DNA from: DASQHW01 sp963837155
GTDB taxonomy: Bacteria > Actinomycetota > Acidimicrobiia > IMCC26256 > PALSA-610
DNA: 64,000 bases
Assembly: GCA_963837155.1 (NCBI GenBank)
Contig: CAWIMB010000002.1
Location: 1,612,001 to 1,676,000 of the forward strand
Direction: 5' to 3'
The position numbers and the translations under genes are program-made. The notes beneath the pieces were generated by a model. That model was not told the DNA's origin. It did no database searches and worked only from the letters and a program-made list of their open reading frames with translations. Shown here piece after piece: positions 1-8,333 of the stretch (positions are counted from its first letter, which is position 1; the number at the start of each line of letters is the position of its first letter).

Positions 1-127
1 CGATCGTCGTGGTTGGCGCGGTCGTGGACACCGAGGACGGCGTGGTCGACTGACGTGACGAGCTGCTGCACGCCGCGCCGATGAGGGTCAACGCCGTGAC
101 GGCGAGCACGAGTTGCGCGCGACGCAT
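1..127 (-). CDS. Lipoprotein, N-terminal part only (runs off the window)
   Basis: Forty-two codons are visible before the left edge. The start reads MRRAQLVLAVTALTLIGAAC: a short basic n-region, a hydrophobic core and a lipobox-like LIGAAC, followed by a Ser/Thr-rich linker (SSSSRQSTTPSSVSTTAPTT). This is the usual pattern of a lipidated, surface-anchored protein with a flexible spacer. The ATG overlaps the stop of the upstream histidine kinase by one base (TGATG), so it is probably translated from the same mRNA as the two-component pair. No functional domain is inside the window, so the role is unknown. A ligand-binding or phosphate-related lipoprotein would fit the neighbourhood, but that is inference. 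Confidence 0.7.
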   Translation of the reverse strand, partial: MRRAQLVLAVTALTLIGAACSSSSRQSTTPSSVSTTAPTTTI

Positions 128-1537
128 CAGACGGGCTGGGTGACGTTGCTCGGCAACGAGACCACGAACTGGCTGCCCCCGATGCCGACCGCATCGACCC
201 ACGCCTGGCCGCCCATGCGGGCGGCCAGCTCGCGGACGATCGCGAGCCCGAGACCGGTACCCACCGCACGGCCCGGCTTGTCGCGAACCGTGTAGAGCCG
301 CTCGAACACGAGCGCGAGCTTGTCGTGAGGTATGCCCGGACCGTCGTCGGTCACGACCACCGCGACGTGGCCTGCACCATGGGGCGCGACGTATACCCCG
401 ACGCTCGTGTCCGCGTATTTCAACGCATTCTCGACGAGGTTCGCAACGATCTGCGCGAGCCGTTCGGGATCGAGATCCACCGGCAGTGGTTCGCCCGGCA
501 CGACCGTGAGACGCACTCCGAGCTCGTGGGCTTTCGGTGCGAATGCCTCGGCGGCATCGCGGACCACTTCGTTCGCATCGCAGGGACGGGCATTGAGCGA
601 GAACTGATGGCTGTCGAGACGAGAGAGGTCGAGCAGATCGCGGACCAACCGTTCCAAGCGGCGCGCCTCGGCGCCGATGACCGAGGCCGCGCGCTTGCGG
701 TCCTCGGGGTCGGCGTCGTCGAGCGTTCCGTCGGCGAGTGCTTCGGCATACCCGCGAATCGAAGTCAGTGGGGTTCGCAGGTCGTGCGAGATCGACAACA
801 AGAACGCGCGCTCGCTCCCGCGCGGTGCTCGAGCTGGGCGGCCATGTCATTGAGTGTGCGCGGAAGAGCCGCAAGTTCGTCGTCGGTCGACGGTGCGATG
901 TCGCTGCGCGCCGACAGGTCGCCGGTCGCGAGCCTGCGCGCCGCGTGGTTCGATCTCGCTGATCGGCCGGGTGAGCCGGCGCGCGAGCCACGCGGCCACC
1001 GCGAACGCGAGGCCGAGCACGACGAGCCCGGCGAGGAGGAGCAGCGGGAACAGCTTCCGCAGCACCGACAGGTCGACGGTGTCGGTCGCGACCACCACGA
1101 GCCGGCCGCCCCGAGGCCCGGCGGTCTCGGTCGGCACCGCGAGGTAGACGGTGCTCCCTCGCCGCCCGCTCACCTGTGCTCCTGCGGCCAGGCGCTCGGG
1201 ATGGAGGTCGGACGCGGTGAGGGGTTCTGGAAGCCCGGCCGCGGCCGCCGGCGCCTTGTCGATCACGGCGCCGTCGGGGCGCACGCCGACGACCCGGATG
1301 TCGGTGAGCCGCAGTGCGAGCTGCAACCGTTTGCGGGGGAGGGCGGCAACGCTGGTGTCCTGCGCGATGTCTTTCAGCTCGGTGGCGCGCTTCTGGAGCG
1401 CCGACAGTGCGTTGTCCTGCAGCGCGCTGGCGCACGAGCCCGTACGTCGCGATGTAGGAGAGTCCGAGCACGCCGAGCGCGACAACGAGCATCGCGATGA
1501 CGAGGCGGGTGCGCAGCGAGATGCGGTGACCGGTCAC
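127..1537 (-). CDS. Two-component sensor histidine kinase, PhoR-like, with frameshifts
   Basis: Membrane sensor kinase paired with the response regulator upstream. The GTG at 1537 gives an N-terminal transmembrane segment (LVIAMLVVALGVLGLSYIA), then an extracytoplasmic sensor region of about 120 residues. A second membrane helix (FPLLLLAGLVVLGLAFAVAA) and a HAMP region (LARRLTRPISEIE) follow. Next come the HisKA box (SISHDLRTPLTSIRGYAEAL, phospho-acceptor His) and the HATPase domain with N box (NLVENALKYA), DDGPGIP and GTGLGLAIV. Three reading-frame breaks are needed to join these parts, near 1435, 960 and 830. Every domain is otherwise intact, so sequencing errors are likelier than decay. 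It begins 4 bases after the regulator stop, as in phoPR-type operons. Confidence 0.8.
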
Positions 1538-1541
1538 GGTG

Positions 1542-2216
1542 TCATTTGGCGTCGAGCCGGTAGCCGAGACCGCGAACGGTCGCGATACGCACACCCGCGT
1601 CGACCTTCTTGCGCACCTGCGCGATGTGCACGTCCACGGTTCGCATGTCACCGAACCAGTCATGGCCCCATACACCGTCGAGGATTTGCTGACGGCTCAG
1701 CGCGCGACCCGAGCGGTCGGCGAGAAAGCGTAGGAGGTCGAACTCCTTCGTGGTGAACGCGACGGGCTCACCGCCGACGCGTACCTCGCGCCGTCCGGCG
1801 TCGATCGTGACGTCGCCGACTTGCACGATCTCGGCGGCGGCCACGCCACCTTCGGCCCGGCGCAGGACGGCCTTGACGCGGGCGACGAGCTCGGCCGGCG
1901 AGAACGGCTTGGTCACATAGTCGTCCGCTCCGAGCTCGAGGCCGAGCACGCGATCGACTTCGGTGTCGCGGGCGGTGAGGAAGATCACCGGCATCGTCGA
2001 CGTCGTACGCAGGCGCCGGCACACCTCGAGACCATCGATGTCCGGCAGACCGACGTCGAGGACGACGAGCCGAGGCCGGTGGTCGGCGACTGCCTTGAGG
2101 CCGTCCTCACCGTTGCCGGCCTTCACGACCCGGTAGCCGTCCCGGCGGAGGTACAGCTCCACCAGGTCAGCGATATTGGGCTCGTCGTCGACGACGAGGA
2201 TCGTCCCGCGTTCCAT
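1542..2216 (-). CDS. OmpR/PhoB-family response regulator
   Basis: A 224-residue DNA-binding response regulator. The receiver domain has the acidic pocket (VVDDE, residues 8-12), phospho-acceptor Asp54 in LDVGLPD and the conserved Lys of TKPFSP. The C-terminal winged helix carries the family signatures FDLLRFL, VWGHDWFGDMRTVDVHI and IATVRGLGYRL. The start at 2216 follows a purine-rich GAAGGGAG. It is the first gene of a regulator-kinase-lipoprotein operon. Gene order and the PHO-box-like repeats 33-65 nt upstream of the start suggest a PhoP-type phosphate regulator that controls itself. The sequence alone does not exclude another OmpR subfamily such as MtrA. Confidence 0.88.
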   Translation of the reverse strand: MERGTILVVDDEPNIADLVELYLRRDGYRVVKAGNGEDGLKAVADHRPRLVVLDVGLPDIDGLEVCRRLRTTSTMPVIFLTARDTEVDRVLGLELGADDYVTKPFSPAELVARVKAVLRRAEGGVAAAEIVQVGDVTIDAGRREVRVGGEPVAFTTKEFDLLRFLADRSGRALSRQQILDGVWGHDWFGDMRTVDVHIAQVRKKVDAGVRIATVRGLGYRLDAK

Positions 2217-2248
2217 GCTCCCTTCATCGTCGCACTCGACGACCGGGA

Positions 2249-2281
2249 GAGCATGAACCCTTTGTGAGGGAACCGTGAAGG
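2249..2281 (-). promoter_or_regulatory. Three tandem 11-nt repeats resembling a PHO box
   Basis: Read on the minus strand, the 33 bases divide into three 11-nt units with TTCAC, CTCAC and TTCAT at the same offset. Streptomyces PHO boxes are tandem 11-nt units with a GTTCACC-like core. The array lies 33-65 nt upstream of the response-regulator start, where an OmpR-family protein would bind to control its own operon. Assignment to PhoP is inference. Confidence 0.55.
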
Positions 2282-2308
2282 CAGTGGGCGGACCACCTTC
2301 ACGGTTCC
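2269..2308 (-). terminator. Hairpin after the metalloprotease gene
   Basis: A perfect 13-bp inverted repeat (GGAACCGTGAAGG at 2269-2281 against its complement at 2296-2308) with a 14-nt loop begins three bases past the protease stop codon. It is likely a terminator for the protease, although no T tract follows. One arm doubles as the distal unit of the 11-nt repeat array, so it may also act in regulation. Confidence 0.6.
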
Positions 2309-2310
2309 GC

Positions 2311-4137
2311 TCAGCTCGTGGGCAGGATCACCCGCTCGACATCGGCGCCGATGTCGTCGTGTTCGCGGGTGGTCCCGTCGTCCGGACCCGTTCCCGGGGT
2401 GCCGTTGATCCGCTCGCCCCGCCGGTAGGAGTAGTCGACGGTGTCGGTGCCGTTGCCGCCGTGGATCACGTCGGTGCCGGCGAAGTCGTAGATCGTGTCG
2501 TTCCCGTCGCCGGCGTTGATCACCGTCGTGACCTTGTCGTTCGGCGTCACTGACGTGTCGTCACCCGCGCCGAGGTTGACGACGAAGCTCAGCTTGCGTC
2601 CGGCACACGTCACTGCGTAGTTGGCGTACGTGCAACCGGGGCCGGCCGTCATCCGCTGGTAGTTGCCGGAGCGCACGATCAGCGTTTTCCGGTACTTCTG
2701 CAGCTGCACACCGTCGTTTGCGGCGGTGCCGGTGACGACGACCGTCGAACCGACGAGCGAGGCATTCACCACCGGCGGGAGCGGGGGCGGTGTGGCCGGC
2801 GCGGACGCGGGACGGCAGATCCGAATCCGGGCCGTCGGACCCGAATCGGAGATCGTCGTGATGCTCACATTGTTTGCGGTGTCGGTGAACCACCTGCCCG
2901 CCGTCAGGTTCGCGTCGAGGAAGTCCATCTTCTGCGAGTTGGGCGTCATGTCGAGCAAGAGCGAGTTGTTGAACCCGGCCGGGATCATCCGCACCCAGAC
3001 ACCCGCGAGGTCCGAACCCTGGTCGAACTGGCCGTAGAGTTCGCGCCGTTCGATCGCGTAGGCCGAACCATCGGGTAGCGGCACCATGATGAGCTGCGTG
3101 CTGCCGGCGACGACGCGCTCGCTCGACGTCAGGTCGATGTCGCGCTGTCCGGTCGCCGAGACGGTCGCAACCTTGTCGTTGGACATCCAGCCGATGCGCC
3201 ACTTGTTGTACGCGTGATAGTGGTGCAGGCGGCGGGCACCCATGACGTCGTTCGGGTCGCCGTATTCGTCTCTCGTGCACGCGCCGTTCGGCGTCGTCGG
3301 GCCGAGCAGCGTCGTGCCACCGCACTCCCACGTCGATGAGTGCGGCAAGCCGAGGTTGTGACCCAACTCGTGTGCCAGCGTGTCGACGTCACCGAGGCCG
3401 AGGAGCGCGACGGCGCGGCCGGGCATCTGGGCGAGCGCACCCGAGAAGTAGCAGTTCTGCGCCAGCGGCATGACGATGTGCTCGTAGTTCTCGGGCCGGT
3501 ATCCGTCGCGCGCGGCCGCGCCTTCGGCGGCCGCGATCCAGTGGCCCATGTCGCAGTCGTTCGGGTCGAGGCTGGTGTCGTAGACCCCGTAGACGCGTCC
3601 GGTGATCTTCACTTGGTTGTCCGAGGCTTCCTTGAACCACGAGGCCACGGTCATCGGCCCGGTCCCGAAGAATTCCTGCTCGAGCCCGGTCGGATTGAAG
3701 TACTGGTGCTGTCCGCGAGCGTTGATCAACACCACCGCGATGCGGCGCGTCTGGTTGAGCGGCGCGGGCGGCGGCGCGGCGTCGAGCGCAACAACCGTCT
3801 GCGGCCGTACCCGCGAGCCGGCACGCGTGCCCCGCACGCGCACCTGGCGGCCGCCCATCGCGGCGACCCGCTTCTGGTCGGGACCGGGGACGACGAGGGT
3901 GACGGTCTCGGACTTCGTCTTGAGAGAGGTCTCGGTCGAGAAACGGCCACTCGTGCTCATGCGCGACACGACCTGGAGCCGGCCCCGCAGCTCGACGGTT
4001 GGCGCCGATGGCGCGGCCGACGCCTTCGTCGAGGAAGCCGGTGCCGCCGTTGCAGGCGCAATGGTGGCGCCGACCGCGAGCATGCACGCCGCGCTGAACA
4101 AGGAAATCGCCATCCGTGGCGTACGCACGTTTCCCAT
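2311..4137 (-). CDS. Secreted zinc metalloprotease (metzincin, M11-like) with C-terminal Ca-binding repeats
   Basis: A secreted endopeptidase of about 608 residues. The signal peptide is MAISLFSAACMLAVGATIAP, ending near ATAAPA. A propeptide-like region precedes the catalytic domain. The zinc motif HELGHNLGLPH near residue 255 is HExxHxxGxxH, the metzincin signature. The surrounding pattern (many Cys, ECGG, DVMGA) resembles gametolysin/M11 peptidases. The C-terminus carries glycine/aspartate nonapeptide-like repeats (GAGDDTS, AGDGNDTIYDFAGTD, HGGNGTDTV), as in RTX-type calcium-binding tails. ATG 4137 was chosen over GTG 4164 because it gives a normal signal peptide; ATG 4113 is also possible. 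The substrate is unknown. It is a single gene ending in a strong hairpin. Confidence 0.82.
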   Translation of the reverse strand: MGNVRTPRMAISLFSAACMLAVGATIAPATAAPASSTKASAAPSAPTVELRGRLQVVSRMSTSGRFSTETSLKTKSETVTLVVPGPDQKRVAAMGGRQVRVRGTRAGSRVRPQTVVALDAAPPPAPLNQTRRIAVVLINARGQHQYFNPTGLEQEFFGTGPMTVASWFKEASDNQVKITGRVYGVYDTSLDPNDCDMGHWIAAAEGAAARDGYRPENYEHIVMPLAQNCYFSGALAQMPGRAVALLGLGDVDTLAHELGHNLGLPHSSTWECGGTTLLGPTTPNGACTRDEYGDPNDVMGARRLHHYHAYNKWRIGWMSNDKVATVSATGQRDIDLTSSERVVAGSTQLIMVPLPDGSAYAIERRELYGQFDQGSDLAGVWVRMIPAGFNNSLLLDMTPNSQKMDFLDANLTAGRWFTDTANNVSITTISDSGPTARIRICRPASAPATPPPLPPVVNASLVGSTVVVTGTAANDGVQLQKYRKTLIVRSGNYQRMTAGPGCTYANYAVTCAGRKLSFVVNLGAGDDTSVTPNDKVTTVINAGDGNDTIYDFAGTDVIHGGNGTDTVDYSYRRGERINGTPGTGPDDGTTREHDDIGADVERVILPTS

Positions 4138-4226
4138 CCCCCTCGGGTGCCCCGTCCACGGCACCCGTGAGTGGAAATGTTTGCCGGGAACGACGCCTCC
4201 GGCAATAGGCCGTTCAGCTCAGTCGA

Positions 4227-5402
4227 TCAGTCGAGGCGGTTTGCTCGGGCGATGTCGCCGAACCATTTCGCGCTCGGCTTGGGCGTGCGGACGAACGACT
4301 CGCGATCGACAGCGATCAAGCCGAACTTCGGCCCGTACCCGAGCGCCCACTCGAAATTGTCGAGCAACGACCAGTAGAAGTAGCCGCGCACGTCGATGCC
4401 ATCATCAAGACAGCGGCCGACCCCTTCGAGCGCGTCGTGCACATACGCGATGCGGCGCTCGTCATTGTCGTGCCCCAGGCCGTTCTCGGTGACGTACAGC
4501 GGTGTCTGCGCGATCTCGGCCGCATGCCGAACCGCGACTTCGAGCGCCTGAGGCCAGAACTCGTAGCCCATCGACGCCACGACTTCGACACCCTCCTCAG
4601 GTCCCATCGGGCGGCCGCCTTCATCGAGACGGGTGCGCGAGTAGGCCTGCACGCCGAGGAAATCGTCGCCCCGGGTCGCTTCGAGGAACTGCCCTTCATG
4701 CATGTGGCGCGTGCGGTCGAGCGCCTCCTCGGCTCCTGCCGGTGCCCACCAATCGCCCATGGCGACGCACAAGCCGACCGGGAAGTCACCCGGACCCGAT
4801 TTCAACGCGTCGTACGACTTGCGGTGCGCGGCCTTCAAGTGTTCGTTCACCTTCGCGAACGCGTCGAGGTCGCGCCGGCCGGGCGGGAACACGCCGACGA
4901 TGTAGCCCATCAACGAGACGATGTTGGGTTCGTTGATCGTGCAGCCGATCGTGATGAGGTCGCCGAGGTGCGCCGTGGTCCGCTCGCAGAACCGGGCGAA
5001 GCGATCAACGACCTCGTTCGACTCCCAGCCGCCGAGCGCGGTCATCCACCGCGGGGTCGAGAAGTGGTGGAACGTCACCACCGGTTGCACACCCTGGGAA
5101 TGGCACTCGGCAAGGACGCGCCGGTAGTAGTCGAGCGAGGCTCGTGAGAATTCGCCGTCCTCGGGTTCGATGCGTGACCACTCGATTGAGAAGCGGTACG
5201 CGCCGAGACCGAGATCGCGCACCAGGCTGATGTCCTCGGCGTAACGGTGGTAGCTGTCGCAGCAGTCACCGGACGGCTCGATGCACGGCGTGCCCGCCTG
5301 GTGCTCGAATGCCCACCAGTCGTTGTTCCAGTTGCCGCCTTCGATCTGGTGCGCAGCCGCGGCCGCACCCCACACGAACCCCTGCGGGAAGGTCACGGTC
5401 AT
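4227..5402 (-). CDS. Glycoside hydrolase family 1 (beta-glucosidase-like)
   Basis: A 391-residue cytoplasmic retaining beta-glycosidase with no signal peptide. It starts MTVTFPQGFVWGAAAAAHQI, the GH1 N-terminal signature. The general acid/base is Glu158 in TINEPN and the nucleophile is Glu306 in YVTENGLG. FSIEWSRIEP and the C-terminal YFYWSLLDNFEWALGY line the active site. At 391 residues it is shorter than most GH1 enzymes (about 440-470), but the core motifs are all present. Substrate (glucoside, galactoside or fucoside) cannot be read from sequence. An open frame extends far upstream across trpC, but homology begins at ATG 5402. A TACGCT hexamer lies 8 nt upstream and there is no Shine-Dalgarno, suggesting a leaderless mRNA divergent from trpC. 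Confidence 0.9.
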   Translation of the reverse strand: MTVTFPQGFVWGAAAAAHQIEGGNWNNDWWAFEHQAGTPCIEPSGDCCDSYHRYAEDISLVRDLGLGAYRFSIEWSRIEPEDGEFSRASLDYYRRVLAECHSQGVQPVVTFHHFSTPRWMTALGGWESNEVVDRFARFCERTTAHLGDLITIGCTINEPNIVSLMGYIVGVFPPGRRDLDAFAKVNEHLKAAHRKSYDALKSGPGDFPVGLCVAMGDWWAPAGAEEALDRTRHMHEGQFLEATRGDDFLGVQAYSRTRLDEGGRPMGPEEGVEVVASMGYEFWPQALEVAVRHAAEIAQTPLYVTENGLGHDNDERRIAYVHDALEGVGRCLDDGIDVRGYFYWSLLDNFEWALGYGPKFGLIAVDRESFVRTPKPSAKWFGDIARANRLD

Positions 5403-5410
5403 GGGGCCGG

Positions 5411-5420
5411 AGCGTAGACT
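5411..5420. promoter_or_regulatory. Overlapping divergent -10 hexamers for the GH1 gene and trpC
   Basis: Only 27 bases separate the two start codons. The minus-strand TACGCT (5411-5416) sits 8 nt before the GH1 ATG. The plus-strand TAGACT (5415-5420) sits 9 nt before the trpC TTG. Both fit the actinobacterial TANNNT -10 consensus and share two bases, so the two promoters may compete. Transcription starts are inferred. Confidence 0.45.
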
Positions 5421-5429
5421 CCGCGGCGC

Positions 5430-6230
5430 TTGACGGTCCTGGACGAGATCCTCGCCACGAAGATCGACGAGGTGACGCTGCTGCGGCAGCCACAGACGCG
5501 CGACCTGCTGCGCGACCACGCGATCGATGCGCCGCGGGCCCGGGACTTCGCGGCCGGGCTCCGCCGCGATGACGGCATGCTCGCGGTGATCGGCGAGCTG
5601 AAGCGCCGCTCGCCGTCGAAGGGCGACCTCGCGCTCGACCTCGACCCCGCGCCGACGGCCAAGGCCTACGAGGTGGGAGGCGCGGTCGCGCTGTCGGTGC
5701 TCACTGATCACACGTACTTCGGTGGCTCGGTAGCCGATCTGCAGGCGGCGCACGAGGCCACCGCGCTTCCTGTGCTCCGCAAGGACTTCACGATCGACGA
5801 GATCCAGGTCTACGAGGCGCGCGCGATCGGCGCCGACGCGGTGCTGCTGATTTGTGCGGCGGTCCCGGACGACGCGCTGCTCGCCGATCTGCACGCCCTC
5901 GCCCGGGAGTTGGGGATGGCGGTGCTCGTCGAGACGCACAACGCCGAGGAGATCGAGCGGGCGTTGGGCGCGGGCGCCGAGATCGTCGGTGTGAACAGCC
6001 GCGACCTCGCGACGTTCTCGGAGGATCTCGACGTTGCGGGCACGCTGGCATCCGCGATTCCGGCCGGCGTGCTCGCGGTGGCCGAGAGCGCGATCCGCTC
6101 GCCCGCAGACGCGCACCGCATGGCTGACGCCGGCTTCGACGCCGTGCTCGTGGGTGAGGCGCTCGTACGCGCTGACGACCCGACCGCGCTCGTGCGCGCG
6201 CTCGGGGCCGAAACTGTGAAACGGAGGTAG
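5430..6230 (+). CDS. trpC: Indole-3-glycerol phosphate synthase
   Basis: A 266-residue (beta/alpha)8-barrel enzyme that decarboxylates and closes CdRP to indole-3-glycerol phosphate, the step before tryptophan synthase. Diagnostic stretches are IGELKRRSPSKG (phosphate and carboxylate contacts), LSVLTDHTYFGGS, LRKDFTIDEIQVYEAR, GVNSRDLATF and VAESAIRSP. The frame starts at TTG 5430 and matches the family from MTVLDEI onward; no ATG or GTG in frame fits as well. No Shine-Dalgarno is seen, and TAGACT is 9 nt upstream. It heads a trp cluster, and its stop lies 5 bases before the trpB2 ATG, so the two are probably co-translated. The trpE and trpD genes are not in this window. Confidence 0.93.
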   Translation: MTVLDEILATKIDEVTLLRQPQTRDLLRDHAIDAPRARDFAAGLRRDDGMLAVIGELKRRSPSKGDLALDLDPAPTAKAYEVGGAVALSVLTDHTYFGGSVADLQAAHEATALPVLRKDFTIDEIQVYEARAIGADAVLLICAAVPDDALLADLHALARELGMAVLVETHNAEEIERALGAGAEIVGVNSRDLATFSEDLDVAGTLASAIPAGVLAVAESAIRSPADAHRMADAGFDAVLVGEALVRADDPTALVRALGAETVKRR

Positions 6231-6235
6231 TGCTC

Positions 6236-7501
6236 ATGACGACCGAGGCGACACGTTTCGAGCTGCCGCAGGACCGCCTCCCGACCGCGTGGTACAACGC
6301 GCTGCCCGATCTCCCCGAGCCGTTGCAGCCGCCGCTGCACCCCGCGACGAATCAACCGGTCGGGCCGGACGACCTGGCGCCGTTGTTTCCGATGGCGTTG
6401 ATCGAGCAGGAAATGACGCAGGCGCCCACGGTCGACATTCCGGGCGCGGTGATCGACATCCTGCGTCTGTGGCGACCGACGCCGCTCGTGCGCGCCCGCC
6501 GTCTCGAACAAGCACTCGGCACGCCCGCGCGCATCTACTTCAAGGACGAGTCCGTGTCGCCCGCGGGTTCGCACAAGCCGAACACCGCGGTGGCGCAGGC
6601 GTACTACAACCAACAAGACGGCACGCGTCGTCTGGCGACCGAGACGGGCGCCGGGCAATGGGGGAGTGCGCTGGCGTTCGCATGTGCCCAGTTCGACCTT
6701 GCATGCAAGGTGTACATGGTGCGCGCGTCCTACGAGCAGAAGCCGTACCGACGCGTCCTCATGGAAACGTGGGGCGCCGAAGTCGTGCCGTCGCCCGTTG
6801 ACCAACCCGATCATCCGGGCTCGCTGGGAGCCGCGATCAGTGATGCGGTGCGTGACGCGGCGACGCGCGATGACTCGCACTACTCACTGGGCTCGGTGCT
6901 CAACCACGTGTTGTTGCACCAGACCGTGATCGGTCTCGAAGCCAAGGAGCAGCTGGCTGCCGCCGGCGAGGAGCGTCCCGACGTCGTCATCGGCTGTGTC
7001 GGGGGCGGCTCGAACTACGGCGGGATCGCGTTGCCGTTCATGACCGATCCGAGTGTGCGGCTCCTCGCGGTGGAGCCATCCTCGTGCCCGACGCTGACCA
7101 AGGGCGCGTTCGAGTACGACTTCGGCGACACCGCCGGGATGACGCCGCTGCTGCCGATGTTCACGCTCGGCCACGAGTTCGTCCCGCCGTCGATCCATGC
7201 CGGTGGACTCCGGTATCACGGCGACGCGCCGATCATCTCGACGTTGGTGAAGCACGGACGTATGGAGGCGGTCGCGTATCCGCAGGGCAAGACCTTCGAG
7301 GCTGCGGTCCAGTTCGCTCGTACGGAGGGGAAGGTCGCCGCGCCCGAGACCGGCCACGCCATCCGCGCCGTCATCGACGAAGCGTTGGCCGCGAAGGAAA
7401 CCGGCGAGGCACCGGTCATCCTGTTCAATTACTCGGGTCACGGTTTCCTCGACCTCCAGGCGTACGACGACTTCAACCACGGCCGCCTCATCGACGCTTA
7501 G
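6236..7501 (+). CDS. trpB2: TrpB2-type tryptophan synthase beta chain
   Basis: A 421-residue PLP enzyme of fold type II. The PLP lysine is in SPAGSHKPNTAVAQAYYN, followed by ATETGAGQWGSALAFAC and the phosphate-binding loop GCVGGGSNYGG. The proline-rich N-terminal extension (LPTAWYNALPDLPEP) and SHKPNTA are marks of the TrpB2 branch, not of classical TrpB. TrpB2 proteins make tryptophan from indole and serine, do not couple well to TrpA, and may salvage indole or use phosphoserine. GGAGG at 6223-6227 is 8 nt before ATG 6236, which decides against GTG 6230. It lies inside the trp operon, between trpC and trpF, alongside a classical trpB downstream. Confidence 0.93.
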   Translation: MTTEATRFELPQDRLPTAWYNALPDLPEPLQPPLHPATNQPVGPDDLAPLFPMALIEQEMTQAPTVDIPGAVIDILRLWRPTPLVRARRLEQALGTPARIYFKDESVSPAGSHKPNTAVAQAYYNQQDGTRRLATETGAGQWGSALAFACAQFDLACKVYMVRASYEQKPYRRVLMETWGAEVVPSPVDQPDHPGSLGAAISDAVRDAATRDDSHYSLGSVLNHVLLHQTVIGLEAKEQLAAAGEERPDVVIGCVGGGSNYGGIALPFMTDPSVRLLAVEPSSCPTLTKGAFEYDFGDTAGMTPLLPMFTLGHEFVPPSIHAGGLRYHGDAPIISTLVKHGRMEAVAYPQGKTFEAAVQFARTEGKVAAPETGHAIRAVIDEALAAKETGEAPVILFNYSGHGFLDLQAYDDFNHGRLIDA

Positions 7502-7512
7502 GACCAACTCGT

Positions 7513-7644
7513 TGTTCGTGAAGATCTGCGGCATCACCAATAGGGAGACGACAGCGAAGCGACCGGAGGGGAGCGGAGCGTGGAGTCGACCCGGCAAGCA
7601 GGAGTGAGTCGCGGGTGTTCGTGAAGATCTGCGGCATCACCAAT
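7513..7644 (+). repeat. 29-bp direct duplication of the trpF 5' end
   Basis: The same 29 bases, which encode the trpF start (FVKICGITN), occur at 7513-7541 and again at 7616-7644, 103 bp apart. The upstream copy opens with TTG and runs 31 codons before a TGA at about 7606. The material between the copies carries the dispersed 46-bp repeat. This looks like insertion of the element with duplication of target sequence, leaving a truncated trpF start upstream of the working one. Confidence 0.85.
7547..7592 (+). repeat. Dispersed 46-bp element, copy 1
   Basis: The segment contains the core GCGACCGGAGGGGAGCG and matches 44 of 46 bases at 47068-47113. Both copies sit just upstream of a gene start, in the same orientation as that gene. 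One reading frame stays open in both copies (DDSxATGGERSVEST) and differs at a single residue. No inverted ends or transposase are seen. Confidence 0.8.
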
Positions 7645-8304
7645 GAAGACGACGCGCTGCTCGCGACCGCGCTCGACGCCGACGCGATCGGGTTCGTGTT
7701 CGCGCCGAGCGGGCGCCAGGTGCATCCCGAGACCGTGCGCGACATTCTCAAGCGACTGCCGCGCGAGGTGCACACCGTGGGCGTGTTCCGCAACGAGCGG
7801 CCGGAGCGCGTCGTGGAGATCGTCGGCCGTACGGGCTTGCACGGCGTGCAGCTGCACGGCGCCGAGCCTGCGTCCGAGGTTGCGTGGATCCGGGAACGCG
7901 TGCAGTTCGTGATTCAGGCATTCGCGGCCGGTGATCCCGCGCTCGCGGATGCCGCCAAGAGCGCGGCCGATGTCATCCTCGTCGACTCGCCCGATCCTGG
8001 TTCGGGCAAGGTTTTCGACTGGCGTCTCGCGGAAGGTGCGCCGAGCGGCATTCGCTTGTTGCTTGCCGGCGGGCTCACGCCCGCGAACGTCGGTGAGGCG
8101 ATCCGGCTCGTGCGGCCGTGGGGCGTCGACGTGTCGAGCGGCGTCGAGGAGAAGCCCGGTCGCAAAGACGCACGAAAGCTCCGCGAGTTCGTCATCGCCG
8201 CGCGTGCGGCGGGTGAAGCGGTCGCCGACCGGGCGATCGATCTGACGCAGACCGATGACGTCGCCGGGATCACCAGACCGTGGGACTGGCAACTCGACGA
8301 GTAG
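7615..8304 (+). CDS. trpF: Phosphoribosylanthranilate isomerase
   Basis: A 229-residue (beta/alpha)8-barrel enzyme that isomerises phosphoribosylanthranilate to CdRP, the substrate of TrpC. It begins FVKICGITNEDDA, the TrpF signature with the catalytic Cys. GVFRNERPERVVEIV, LHGVQLHGAE, VDSPDPGSGKVFDW (catalytic Asp) and LLAGGLTPANVGEAI follow. A tail of about 20 residues after GEAVADRAIDL exceeds the usual length of about 205. GTG 7615 is preceded by GGAG at 7601-7604. The 5' end is duplicated about 100 bp upstream. Confidence 0.92.
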   Translation: MFVKICGITNEDDALLATALDADAIGFVFAPSGRQVHPETVRDILKRLPREVHTVGVFRNERPERVVEIVGRTGLHGVQLHGAEPASEVAWIRERVQFVIQAFAAGDPALADAAKSAADVILVDSPDPGSGKVFDWRLAEGAPSGIRLLLAGGLTPANVGEAIRLVRPWGVDVSSGVEEKPGRKDARKLREFVIAARAAGEAVADRAIDLTQTDDVAGITRPWDWQLDE

Positions 8305-8333
8305 GTCAAGACGGGCCTCCTGAAGATCCCTGG

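Noticed and set aside
5402..6116. N-terminal extension of the GH1 gene across trpC
   Set aside because: The frame stays open, but the translation is arginine-rich with no homology, and GH1 homology begins exactly at ATG 5402.
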